From Nanobdellota archaeon (GTDB taxonomy: Archaea; Nanobdellota; Nanobdellia; SCGC-AAA011-G17; PNOQ01), in the NCBI GenBank assembly GCA_018829185.1, contig JAHJUI010000016.1, forward strand, positions 1 through 34,336: DNA of 34,336 nucleotides, in the 5' to 3' direction. Made by a program: the position numbers and the translations under genes. The notes under the pieces are model-generated. The model saw nothing but the letters and a program-made list of their open reading frames with translations, made no database searches and was not told the DNA's origin. Below, in pieces: positions 16,325-24,761 of this stretch (positions are counted from its first letter, which is position 1; each line of letters opens with the position of its first letter).

Positions 16325-16746
16325 GGGAATCCAACATAATCGATGGGATTTAAAGGTTTCCCCCAATCCCAAAGAAAACCATCTAAAAAATCCACAGCAT
16401 AACAATAATCTATTTGTATTTGTTCCATAACTTCTTCGGAATAAGGTGGAAAATCTGGAACCTCTTCTGTAAGTCTCACCCAATTTCTCAAATTTATCCC
16501 TAAATCACAAAGTGCGCTAAAACCTTCGGAACTAACTGGATCTTGTTTAAGCTTTTCAAAACAAAAACCTAATGCTACATCTAAAACCAACAAGGCTGCT
16601 TCTAGAGGACTTTCCACTTCGATTCTCTCTTCACCTTCCCCCCTATTTAGATAAACTGCTTCTACGGGTTCATCTAAATCAAAATGAAGATGTCCATGTC
16701 TTTCTGGACATAAATCATCCGGACAAAAAAATACAGCTCTCATCAT
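16321..16746 (-). CDS. Protein of unknown function, first of a tandem pair
   Basis: A 141-residue protein from the ATG at 16746 (another ATG at 16743). A TTG at 16761 would extend it, but the TATA-like GTTTAAAAG (complement of 16768-16776) centred 26 nt before 16746 supports a leaderless start at the ATG. The N-terminus, FFCPDDLCPERHGHLHFDLD, contains CPDDLCPERHGH, a possible zinc-binding cluster. The remainder is helical and acidic (PLEAALLVLDVALGFCFEKL) and ends with IDYCYAVDFLDGFLWDWG. It is probably a paralogue of the next gene. No function can be assigned. Base composition is somewhat richer in GC than in the surrounding genes, a weak hint of different origin. Confidence 0.65.
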   Translation of the reverse strand: MMRAVFFCPDDLCPERHGHLHFDLDEPVEAVYLNRGEGEERIEVESPLEAALLVLDVALGFCFEKLKQDPVSSEGFSALCDLGINLRNWVRLTEEVPDFPPYSEEVMEQIQIDYCYAVDFLDGFLWDWGKPLNPIDYVGFP

Positions 16747-16782
16747 AAATTTAAAAGTCAAGAAAAACTTTTAAACCTTTCT

Positions 16783-17901
16783 CTAACCAAACATTTTCTT
16801 AAAGGTCTTATCTTTATCTTCTTGAGAAACTTTTGCAATAGCTTCTATAAAATCTCTCATTCCAACTTTAGTTCTATTTTCTCTAATTGCAAAGTAACCG
16901 GCTTCAGTACAAACAGCTCTAACTTCTGCTCCAGATGAACCTTCAGTCAAATCAGCTAATTGCCTTAAATCAACTTGATTCATATTCATATTTTTAGTAT
17001 GAATTTTAAAAATCTCTTCCCTACCTTTTGCTTCAGGTAAAGGAACATATATTAACCGATCTAACCTTCCAGGACGAATTATCGCTGAATCTAAAACATC
17101 TGGCCTATTTGTAGCACCAATAATTTTCACATTACCTAAAGGATCAAAACCATCAATCTCGCTTAACAATTGCATAAAAGTTCTTTGTACTTCTCTCTCC
17201 CCGCTTGTTCCAATATCCATTCTTTCTGAAGCAATAGAATCTAACTCATCAATAAAAACTAATGATGGTGCTTTCTCTCTAGCCAACTTAAAAATATCTT
17301 TTACTAATTTAGCCCCTTCTCCAATAAACTTCTGAACTAATTCACTTCCAACAATTTCTATAAAAGTTGCATTAGTACTATGTGCAACAGCTTTACCCAA
17401 AATTGTTTTACCTGTTCCACTTGGCCCATGTAACAAAACTCCTTTTGGAGGTTGTATGCCTACCCTCTCAAACAACTCTGGATTTTTCAAAGGTAATTCA
17501 ATAACCTCTTTCAACTCTCTAATCTGTGCTTGCAATCCCCCAATTTGAGACCAAGGTAAATTAGGTTTTTCCACAATTACAAAATTTTCAACATCAAAGT
17601 TTTTACTTCTATCAAGCTTTTCAACAATAACTAATGATTTCTGTTCTGTCAAAACTCTATCTCCCATATTAACTTTACCAATTAAATTTGTAGAAATATT
17701 TACAAAGAAATTATTATTATTTGGCAATCTTACAACCGCCTTATTACCAACTAATTTTACAATATCACAAATTAATAAAGGTGGTTCTTTTAATCTATCT
17801 AATTCATCCTTAAGATAAGAAACTGTCGACCTTAAACTTCTATTCTCCTCATAGAGGGGCATATAATTTCTCGTCACACTCTTTTTTATAGCACTGGGCA
17901 T
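16783..17901 (-). CDS. pan: Proteasome-activating nucleotidase PAN
   Basis: A 372-residue AAA ATPase with the PAN/Rpt layout. An N-terminal coiled coil (about 12-40, LYEENRSLRSTVSYLKDELD) is followed by an OB domain (about 45-110). The AAA module has Walker A GPSGTGKT (about 155), Walker B LVFIDELDS (about 217), sensor 1 IIGATNRPD and the arginine-finger region IIRPGRLDR. FIGEGAKLVKDIF is the pore-proximal region typical of Rpt proteins. PAN hexamers unfold substrates and feed them to the 20S proteasome. The C-terminus is FKKMFG; canonical PAN ends in hydrophobic-Tyr-X, so here Phe stands in for Tyr, which may weaken gate opening. No proteasome subunit is in the window. Confidence 0.95.
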   Translation of the reverse strand: MPSAIKKSVTRNYMPLYEENRSLRSTVSYLKDELDRLKEPPLLICDIVKLVGNKAVVRLPNNNNFFVNISTNLIGKVNMGDRVLTEQKSLVIVEKLDRSKNFDVENFVIVEKPNLPWSQIGGLQAQIRELKEVIELPLKNPELFERVGIQPPKGVLLHGPSGTGKTILGKAVAHSTNATFIEIVGSELVQKFIGEGAKLVKDIFKLAREKAPSLVFIDELDSIASERMDIGTSGEREVQRTFMQLLSEIDGFDPLGNVKIIGATNRPDVLDSAIIRPGRLDRLIYVPLPEAKGREEIFKIHTKNMNMNQVDLRQLADLTEGSSGAEVRAVCTEAGYFAIRENRTKVGMRDFIEAIAKVSQEDKDKTFKKMFG

Positions 17902-17983
17902 AAAAATGAAAAAGGGAACTGATTTAATAAGATTTCCATACTAAAAAGAAATATAAAGGACCAATTATTCCAAAATTCACTCA

Positions 17984-18349
17984 ATGGAAGAAAAAACATT
18001 ATTTAAAACAGCAATATTATCTGCTTTAGTAGGAATTTTGATTATTTTATTCTTAGCTGAAAATATTGGCCCAACTCAATTAACAATTGGGAACATAACG
18101 AAAGATTATTTGGATCAAACAATTCAAACAGCTGGTTTAATTACTTCTTCAAAAGAAACCCCTGGCCTTTACATCATAAATCTTAGAGACTCTACAGGAG
18201 AACTTCCAGCAATAATTTTCAAAGATGAAAACATAACAATTACAAGATACCTCCCAGTAAAAGTTATTGCAAAGGTAATCGAATATGAAAATGAATTAGA
18301 ATTACAAATTGAACAAATGGAAATAATAAACATAACAAAAAATGATTGA
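17984..18349 (+). CDS. Membrane-anchored OB-fold protein
   Basis: A 121-residue protein. Residues about 8-25 (KTAILSALVGILIILFLA) form one membrane anchor. The rest (about 45-115) is a five-strand OB-fold of the tRNA-anti/nucleic-acid-binding type: TIQTAGLITSSKETPGLYII, LRDSTGELPAIIF, YLPVKVIAKVIEYENELELQ. The fold normally binds nucleic acids or oligosaccharides; next to a membrane transporter it may bind a small ligand or act as an accessory subunit. Its end overlaps the permease gene by 8 bases, indicating coupled translation. A TATA-like AATATAAAG at about 17951-17959 lies roughly 28 nt before the ATG. Confidence 0.72.
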   Translation: MEEKTLFKTAILSALVGILIILFLAENIGPTQLTIGNITKDYLDQTIQTAGLITSSKETPGLYIINLRDSTGELPAIIFKDENITITRYLPVKVIAKVIEYENELELQIEQMEIINITKND

Positions 18350-19541
18350 AATATTCATAGCTCTACTTTTAGGTTGTTTAGCGGGAATAATAACAGGATT
18401 AATCCCGGGTGTTCACATTAATCTAGTAGCAATCTTAGTTTTAAGTTTTTCAGGAATATTGCTTTTACACACTTCCCCAATAGCCTTAGCAGTTTTTATC
18501 TTATCCATGTCACTCCTACACACATTCACAGATTCCTGCCCTTCTATTTTCCTTGGGGCCCCAGATTCAGATACTGCACTAACAGTTCTACCAGGACATA
18601 AATTAATGTTAGAAGGTCGTGGTTATGAGGCAGTTAAATTAACTGTAATTGGATCTTTTCTAGGTTTAATCTTAACTATTATTTTAATTCCTATCTTTAT
18701 TCCAACAGTTGGAAAAATTTACCCCATCATAAGTGAATACATAGTTTATATTTTAATAATTTCTTCTCTATTTTTAATCTTAAGGGACACAAATTCAAAA
18801 ACTTGGGCATTAATTATTTTCTTAATGGCCGGTTCATTGGGCTTGGGAGTTTTAAACATTCCAACATTAAAACAACCATTATTTCCAATGCTATCCGGAT
18901 TGTTTGGAACTTCTGGTTTATTCATTTCATTAAAAGATAAAGTAAAAATTCCAGAACAAAAAATAACAAAAGCAAACGTTTCCAAAAAAGAAATTTCACA
19001 AGCACTTGGTGGGGGGATTGTAGCTTCTTCATTATCGGGGTTCCTTCCAGGACTCGGGGCAGCTCAAGCAGCAATAATAGCTTCCTCTTTCTTAAAAAAA
19101 ATGTCAACAGAAGGATTTTTAGTTTTAGTTGGGTCAATAAACACTATTGTTATGATGATTTCTTTTGTGGCTCTTTATGTAATAGATAAAGCAAGAAATG
19201 GTTCAGTAATTGCAATTTCTAAACTTTTAGAAAATTTTACTATAGGGACTTTCACTTTGTTTATCGGGGTTGCATTAATAGTCGGAGCAATAGCAACTGT
19301 AGTAACTCTAAACATAGCAAAAATTTTCTCAAAAATTATGACAAAACTAAGTTACCAAAAAATAATAATTTCTATAATAATTTTAATAATTGTCTTAACT
19401 TATATTTTTTCAAGTTGGATTGGATTATTAATTTTAACAGTTTCAACCGCAGTCGGAGTCATACCCCCATTAAAAGGAATCGGAAGAAATCATTTAATGG
19501 GCTGCTTAATCATCCCAGTAATTTTATTTTTCCTACTCTAA
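18342..19541 (+). CDS. TctA/DUF112-like membrane permease
   Basis: A 399-residue protein with about ten membrane helices. Two internal repeats carry the characteristic Gly/Pro motifs: GLIPGVHINLVAILVLS (about 22) and GFLPGLGAAQAAIIASSF (about 238), with APDSDTALTVLPGH between. This is the pattern of TctA permeases of the tripartite tricarboxylate transporter family and of the archaeal DUF112 group. TctA normally works with TctB and a periplasmic TctC binding protein, and neither is seen here; the fused-by-overlap OB-fold protein may be a functional substitute. Substrate unknown. It converges on the DP2 gene with stop codons sharing bases (19538-19541). Confidence 0.8.
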   Translation: MIEIFIALLLGCLAGIITGLIPGVHINLVAILVLSFSGILLLHTSPIALAVFILSMSLLHTFTDSCPSIFLGAPDSDTALTVLPGHKLMLEGRGYEAVKLTVIGSFLGLILTIILIPIFIPTVGKIYPIISEYIVYILIISSLFLILRDTNSKTWALIIFLMAGSLGLGVLNIPTLKQPLFPMLSGLFGTSGLFISLKDKVKIPEQKITKANVSKKEISQALGGGIVASSLSGFLPGLGAAQAAIIASSFLKKMSTEGFLVLVGSINTIVMMISFVALYVIDKARNGSVIAISKLLENFTIGTFTLFIGVALIVGAIATVVTLNIAKIFSKIMTKLSYQKIIISIIILIIVLTYIFSSWIGLLILTVSTAVGVIPPLKGIGRNHLMGCLIIPVILFFLL

Positions 19542-22500
19542 AACCATTTATCTAAATCTTCTTGTTTCTCTGGATCTTTACCAAATACTTCATCTATTCT
19601 TTGTTGAGTTAAATCCAAAGTTTGTCTTAAATAAGGAGGTAACTTATAACTCTTAGCTAAATCCATACTTGGCATTAAATATTTTATAACTCCTCCCTCG
19701 CTGATTGTAAAAATAATCTTCCCCCCACATTTACATCTTCCAAGTAAAGGAGGTCTTCTATATTTATCATTACAATTAACACACCTAAATTGTTGCATTG
19801 AAAATTTCCTCAAATTACCTTTAATATCTCTAATAAAATGTCTTTCGATAACTAACTTAGCAACACCCACCTCATCTACGGCCCGGATCTTCTCAGCAAG
19901 TTCCATCTGTCCAACAACTTTTTCTTTCATTGTCGGTAAAGATTTGTAAGCACTATACCTAACACCAGCATTCATTGAAGAAACATTATGTGTGAATCCT
20001 ATTTTCTCATATTGTCTCTCTTGTCCAATTCTATCATTAATTCTTTCTATTTTAACTTCCCAAGGCATTTTGTATTGCTCACATGCTTGATAAAACTCTA
20101 AAGGATACTTCCAAACACAATCCATATCAAAAACCATATCATCTACTTCACTCGGAATCAAAACAGAAGTTAAAAGTAACGGAGAATCTTGAACTGCTCC
20201 TCTATGTGCTGGTAAATATTTCCTTGAAAAGTTAAGTAAACCATCCATTAATAAAAATACACAATTCTCGTCTCCATCGCAATCTCTTCTTTGTGCACAA
20301 TGCCAATAAGGATGTGCATAACAACCCTGAGTTTTAGAAAAACCAATTATTCTGCCCAAGATTCCAGAAGTAGTATGGGGTGCTAATGCAACTACTAATT
20401 GACCAACTAAATCTTGTTTATTTTTTAAATTATAAAATTTCTCTGTTTTGTAAAACCTTTCTAATAAATCATCAACAAATTTACTAACTCTAAACAAAAT
20501 AGAATCTGCCCCTTCTTCAGTTCCTTCATCACAAGCAGGCAAAATAACATCCTGCGGTTTTAATTCCAAAATTTGTTCATTATTGATTAATTCTTCCCCA
20601 GAAATATCTTTTTTATATCCTAATTCTTTTAATTTATCAACAGGGGTTCCAATTTCATTTGGTTTAAAATGGGTTATAGGCATCTCAGTCATATCATACC
20701 TTATCGTACCATCTTTATTTACAAATAAACCATGTGCGGCCCTCAATAACCCCTTAGCTAAATTCTCCGGTGTATGATCTCTATTGGAGGTTCCTCTAAC
20801 CCCTTTAACTAAAGCCGGTATTTCTTTCATACCAACTTGTTCTTTTGCTTTTTCAATATAATGGCAAATATCTAAATCTTGAGTTTTGTATGTAATCGAA
20901 GTATGGGGTATTTCTTTTTCTTTTCCATCTCTATCTCTGATTGTTTTTGTTTTCTCACATTTGGAATCCGTTTTTGTATCACAATCTCTACAAAAATATT
21001 GTTGATTAAGTTTAGACCCACAATTCTCACAAACTGAATAAATAGTATCTTTATCACATTTATCACAATGATAATCTGGAAATTCCCCAGTTATCCTCTT
21101 AGCTTCTAAAGCAGATTGGAAACATCTTAATCTTCCCCCTTCCTCCCCAACCGGAAATAAAACATGTGGACTACCTGTTAACTTTCTTATCTTTGCTTTT
21201 TCTGGCCTCCCCATTCTTGCCCCAATAGAAATTCCTGACTTATCCTTTAATTTAATCTCAGCTAAACTATTAACTATCTCAAAAACATCTCTTTTTTCTG
21301 TTACAGAATTTACAATTTTTTTAATATCTAATTCCTTTTCAAAAAAACCTAAACTAATCATAAATGCCTTTGCCCAATCTTTTTCTATAATAACATATTC
21401 TTTTGTAACAACATTACAAGGAATCCCCAAAATCTCTAAAACCCTTTTTGGATCTATTTCAATTTCCTCTAATTTATAAGATAAAGGAAATATTATTTTA
21501 TGGTCTTCCTTCTTAACAACTGCTTTACTTAACCAATCAACTAAAGCTAAAAATTCTTTATGGGAAATATCTTTCCAGTGGTAAGTGTATCTTGGATGTA
21601 AAGGGATTTTAAATTGTTTAGAAATATTATGAGCTTGATCAAAATCTAATTTAGTTGTAATTGGAAATTGATATAATTTTCTTAGTAAAGGAAGTTCTAT
21701 CCCTGTTTGCTCAGAAACTAATTCCTCATCTGCCTCTAATTCGAGTTCTTGTATCCACCATTCTTCACAATAACCAGGTGGAACTAAAATATGTCCTCTA
21801 CTAAAAAAGTCACCATAATTAATTAAAATATCTCCTAAGAATAATATCTCCTGAATTTCTTCTCTATGTTTTTTTGCCTCTTCTTCTGTATCTAAAAACA
21901 TTACATTGCCGTTCTTTAATTTAACAATTGGTCCTTCTATATCATCATTAACACTAAGTACTGTTGCCTTTCCTGGTCTTTCTACTTTTAATTGAGTTCC
22001 AATCGCAATATAATTATTCAAAATAATCATTGTAGCTGGATGTATTGCCATTGCACTAAAACCACTTGTTCTCCCTCGTCCATACCTTAACCTAAATCCC
22101 CCTTCCTTAAGTGGAAAAGTTAAAACTGGCCTGCCAGCAACAATATCTTTAATAAAAGTATAATCGGGTAAAATCTTTCTATCGTCTTTCTCGCCTGTTT
22201 TCTTAACTTGTTCTTTTGCTTTAATTCTTGTTTGTAAATCTATAAACTTTTCAACCCATTTCCAATCATCCATCTTTAAATCTTTATACCAATGTGAAAA
22301 TTTAGCCCAAAACTTTTTGCTTTTTTGTGTTAAACCTTCTGCAATAACTAAACATACTCCACTTCTCAAATAATTTGTTTCAACTCTCTCTAGGTCTTTG
22401 TAATTGCTTACTTCATATTTCTCAGAAGGATCTCCATCAATTTCTACAGGACAATGACTGATATAATATTCAATTTCCTCTGCACTAGGTAAATACTGTA

Positions 22501-23113
22501 AATTAGTAACTCTATCATGAAAATCATGAACCTCTGAAACAAATCTTTTAATTTCCCTCTCGCTCGGATCATATTCTGCATAGCCATGTATTCTTCTAAC
22601 ATAATCTGCTACCGCAACAAAAATACAATTAGCCGTTGTACCTGCACTTCTAATTGGTCCAGAAAAAAACAAAGTAAAATACTCTTTTCCATCTTTTCTT
22701 TTCTTTAATTCTAACCTAGTAAATCCCTCTAAAGGACTAGCCACAACTCCACTTGTTAAGTAAGCCATAGCAACTCTCAATCCTACTTCCATTGATTCTC
22801 TCTTATCTTTAAATTTACAAAACTTTTCAAAAGAAACATCTTCAGCAATCTTAAATGCCACCCTCCAATCTAATTTTCCATATTCCTTTTCTAACTCATT
22901 AATTCTATCTGGAACTCCCTTACCAACAATTTGTGGGGCAACAACTCCAATCAAACCTTCTACTCTCTCAGACATATCTTTAGCTAATCTTATCTCTACT
23001 TGATCACTTGGATCTAATCCTGTGGCCCTTGCTTTTCCAGCTGCTTCATAAGCTTTATCAGTATCTTCTTCCAACTTTTCGAAGTATTCATGCATTTCTG
23101 GACTAGCTTTCAT
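19538..23113 (-). CDS. polC: DNA polymerase D large subunit DP2
   Basis: A 1191-residue catalytic subunit of the archaeal replicative polymerase PolD. The active-site block AQRRDCDGDENCVFLLMD is at about residue 938-955; the two Asp of D-x-D-G-D bind the catalytic metals (canonical NCDGDED). Zinc modules are CDKCDKDTIYSVCENCGS with CRDCDTKTDSKC (about 683-722), and CVNCNDKYRRPPLLGRCKCG (about 1111). The extreme C-terminus QEDLDKWF fits the PCNA-interacting consensus Q-x-x-L-x-x-W-F. No intein is present. The ATG overlaps the end of the DP1 gene by 11 bases, the third gene in a cdc6-DP1-DP2 operon. Confidence 0.97.
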   Translation of the reverse strand: MKASPEMHEYFEKLEEDTDKAYEAAGKARATGLDPSDQVEIRLAKDMSERVEGLIGVVAPQIVGKGVPDRINELEKEYGKLDWRVAFKIAEDVSFEKFCKFKDKRESMEVGLRVAMAYLTSGVVASPLEGFTRLELKKRKDGKEYFTLFFSGPIRSAGTTANCIFVAVADYVRRIHGYAEYDPSEREIKRFVSEVHDFHDRVTNLQYLPSAEEIEYYISHCPVEIDGDPSEKYEVSNYKDLERVETNYLRSGVCLVIAEGLTQKSKKFWAKFSHWYKDLKMDDWKWVEKFIDLQTRIKAKEQVKKTGEKDDRKILPDYTFIKDIVAGRPVLTFPLKEGGFRLRYGRGRTSGFSAMAIHPATMIILNNYIAIGTQLKVERPGKATVLSVNDDIEGPIVKLKNGNVMFLDTEEEAKKHREEIQEILFLGDILINYGDFFSRGHILVPPGYCEEWWIQELELEADEELVSEQTGIELPLLRKLYQFPITTKLDFDQAHNISKQFKIPLHPRYTYHWKDISHKEFLALVDWLSKAVVKKEDHKIIFPLSYKLEEIEIDPKRVLEILGIPCNVVTKEYVIIEKDWAKAFMISLGFFEKELDIKKIVNSVTEKRDVFEIVNSLAEIKLKDKSGISIGARMGRPEKAKIRKLTGSPHVLFPVGEEGGRLRCFQSALEAKRITGEFPDYHCDKCDKDTIYSVCENCGSKLNQQYFCRDCDTKTDSKCEKTKTIRDRDGKEKEIPHTSITYKTQDLDICHYIEKAKEQVGMKEIPALVKGVRGTSNRDHTPENLAKGLLRAAHGLFVNKDGTIRYDMTEMPITHFKPNEIGTPVDKLKELGYKKDISGEELINNEQILELKPQDVILPACDEGTEEGADSILFRVSKFVDDLLERFYKTEKFYNLKNKQDLVGQLVVALAPHTTSGILGRIIGFSKTQGCYAHPYWHCAQRRDCDGDENCVFLLMDGLLNFSRKYLPAHRGAVQDSPLLLTSVLIPSEVDDMVFDMDCVWKYPLEFYQACEQYKMPWEVKIERINDRIGQERQYEKIGFTHNVSSMNAGVRYSAYKSLPTMKEKVVGQMELAEKIRAVDEVGVAKLVIERHFIRDIKGNLRKFSMQQFRCVNCNDKYRRPPLLGRCKCGGKIIFTISEGGVIKYLMPSMDLAKSYKLPPYLRQTLDLTQQRIDEVFGKDPEKQEDLDKWF

Positions 23114-24761
23114 CTGAAAATTTCATTACTTTTGTCTCCCTTGTTTTTAAATTTACAACTGGTACTCTTGATGGCTCTGGAGAATGACCTACTTTTTCCT
23201 GGAAATCTGTTTTTGATTGCCAACATGAACAGCAAATAGTTGTAACATGTTTATACTGATCTACATTTACTTTGTGTATGTGTCCAGCAACAAAAAAATC
23301 AGGAACTTTATCTATTATCAAGGGGTCTTCTTCCCTAGTTGGAACAAATAATGTTGATCCATGAGTTGGAGCCAAATGCCTCTTCTGTAATAAATATTTC
23401 ATAATTAATGTAGCTCTATCACTTATGTGTGTTCCACTATTTCTTATACTTTCTACATTTTCTGCATAATAATCAAAACAATACCCGTGATATAATAAAA
23501 CATCAAACCCCTCAAAATTCTTAGAAGAATGAATATTTACTAATGAAGGATTTGTAACCATTGTAACATTTGGTAAATCCCAAACTGATTGACTATATTG
23601 CTTATTCAAAACTGGTTGTGGTTCAGATATTCTTATTGCATCGTGATTACCTGCACAAACTATAATTTTTATGTCCTTTCTAATCATAGAAAGGTATTCT
23701 GCAACTTTATCATATTGCCCATTAATGTCTGTTATTGTTAATTCATCTTCTTGTCCGGGATAAATCCCTATACCATCAACTAAATCACCGACAACAAAAA
23801 GATATTTTACTTTTTGAGCTATTTCTCTTTGTTGAGAATTTCCCGCTTTTCCATTTATCCAATTAATAAATTTTAATAAATCTTTTTCTATAAACATATT
23901 GCTTCCAACATGCAAATCGGAAGTAAAAACAGCATAAACTTCATCTTCACATTTCTTTAATGGTTTATCTGGAGGTAAATCAGGAAAAACAACATTTGAT
24001 ACAAAAACTATTTTATCACCTGTAACCCCTGTGACTCCCAGTACTTCATCTAAAACAATATCTTTTGCAGAATCAAAAATATCTTTCCTATTTTTATTAA
24101 TTAATATCTTTATTTCTCCAGAAATATCTTCTAAAGTAATCATAATGTTTCCATTTTTAGTTGTTCTCTTATCTGTAACCAATCCAATTAAAGAAATATT
24201 CTCTCTATTTGACTTATTCAATGCTCTCCGAATAGAAATTGCTTCTTGTAACTCAACTCTATTTTGTAATATCTTCTTCAAAAAATTATATCTTGCTTGA
24301 TAATGCATAACAAAATCTAGAACTTCTTTTTTTCTATGGGTTTCTTCAAACATTTTTAATATTACTAAAGAAGAACCGTCATTTTCTTCTTGAGCGTCTT
24401 CTGGAGAAATTTCCCCTGGCTCTTTTAAATCATCTAACATTTCATTTAAGATTTTTTTCTTCTCATCAGAGAGATCATACTCCATTAAATCTAAAAAAAC
24501 ATTGTAAGCTCTTTGATCTTTTCCTTTCTCAAGTAAAAATTTAGCATTTTCAAACTCTTTCCAATTAATTTCTACTTCTTTTTTATTACTAATTAAAAAA
24601 TTAAGTAAATCTTGATTAATCACCATTGGTTTTTCATCTTTAAAGAAATTTTCAAGCTTAGAAAACGTTTCATCATCAAGGTTCTTCAATTTATCTAAAG
24701 CATCTGGGCTAATTAAAAACCCTTTTTCCATCATCCTAGAAATAATTTCTTCTCCGCTCAT
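23103..24761 (-). CDS. polB: DNA polymerase D small subunit DP1 (3'-5' exonuclease)
   Basis: A 552-residue proofreading subunit of PolD. An N-terminal helical domain (about 1-100) precedes an OB-fold (about 190-260, ISLIGLVTDKRTTKNGNIMI) and the calcineurin-like phosphoesterase domain with all metal motifs: SDLHVGS (about 280), VVGDLVDGIG (about 325), AGNHDAIR (about 373), YHGYCFD (about 423) and AGHIHKVNV (about 492). In PolD this domain is an Mre11-like 3'-5' exonuclease. It overlaps cdc6 upstream by 4 bases and DP2 downstream by 11, so subunit dosage is likely set by coupled translation. Confidence 0.97.
   Translation of the reverse strand: MSGEEIISRMMEKGFLISPDALDKLKNLDDETFSKLENFFKDEKPMVINQDLLNFLISNKKEVEINWKEFENAKFLLEKGKDQRAYNVFLDLMEYDLSDEKKKILNEMLDDLKEPGEISPEDAQEENDGSSLVILKMFEETHRKKEVLDFVMHYQARYNFLKKILQNRVELQEAISIRRALNKSNRENISLIGLVTDKRTTKNGNIMITLEDISGEIKILINKNRKDIFDSAKDIVLDEVLGVTGVTGDKIVFVSNVVFPDLPPDKPLKKCEDEVYAVFTSDLHVGSNMFIEKDLLKFINWINGKAGNSQQREIAQKVKYLFVVGDLVDGIGIYPGQEDELTITDINGQYDKVAEYLSMIRKDIKIIVCAGNHDAIRISEPQPVLNKQYSQSVWDLPNVTMVTNPSLVNIHSSKNFEGFDVLLYHGYCFDYYAENVESIRNSGTHISDRATLIMKYLLQKRHLAPTHGSTLFVPTREEDPLIIDKVPDFFVAGHIHKVNVDQYKHVTTICCSCWQSKTDFQEKVGHSPEPSRVPVVNLKTRETKVMKFSDES

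Noticed and set aside
16325-16483. Long N-terminal extension (MGETYRRGSRF...) of the second gene in the tandem pair
   Set aside because: It lies entirely within the upstream gene in another frame and has the odd Arg/Cys/Phe composition of a shadow frame; the ATGA overlap start at 16324 is far more natural.
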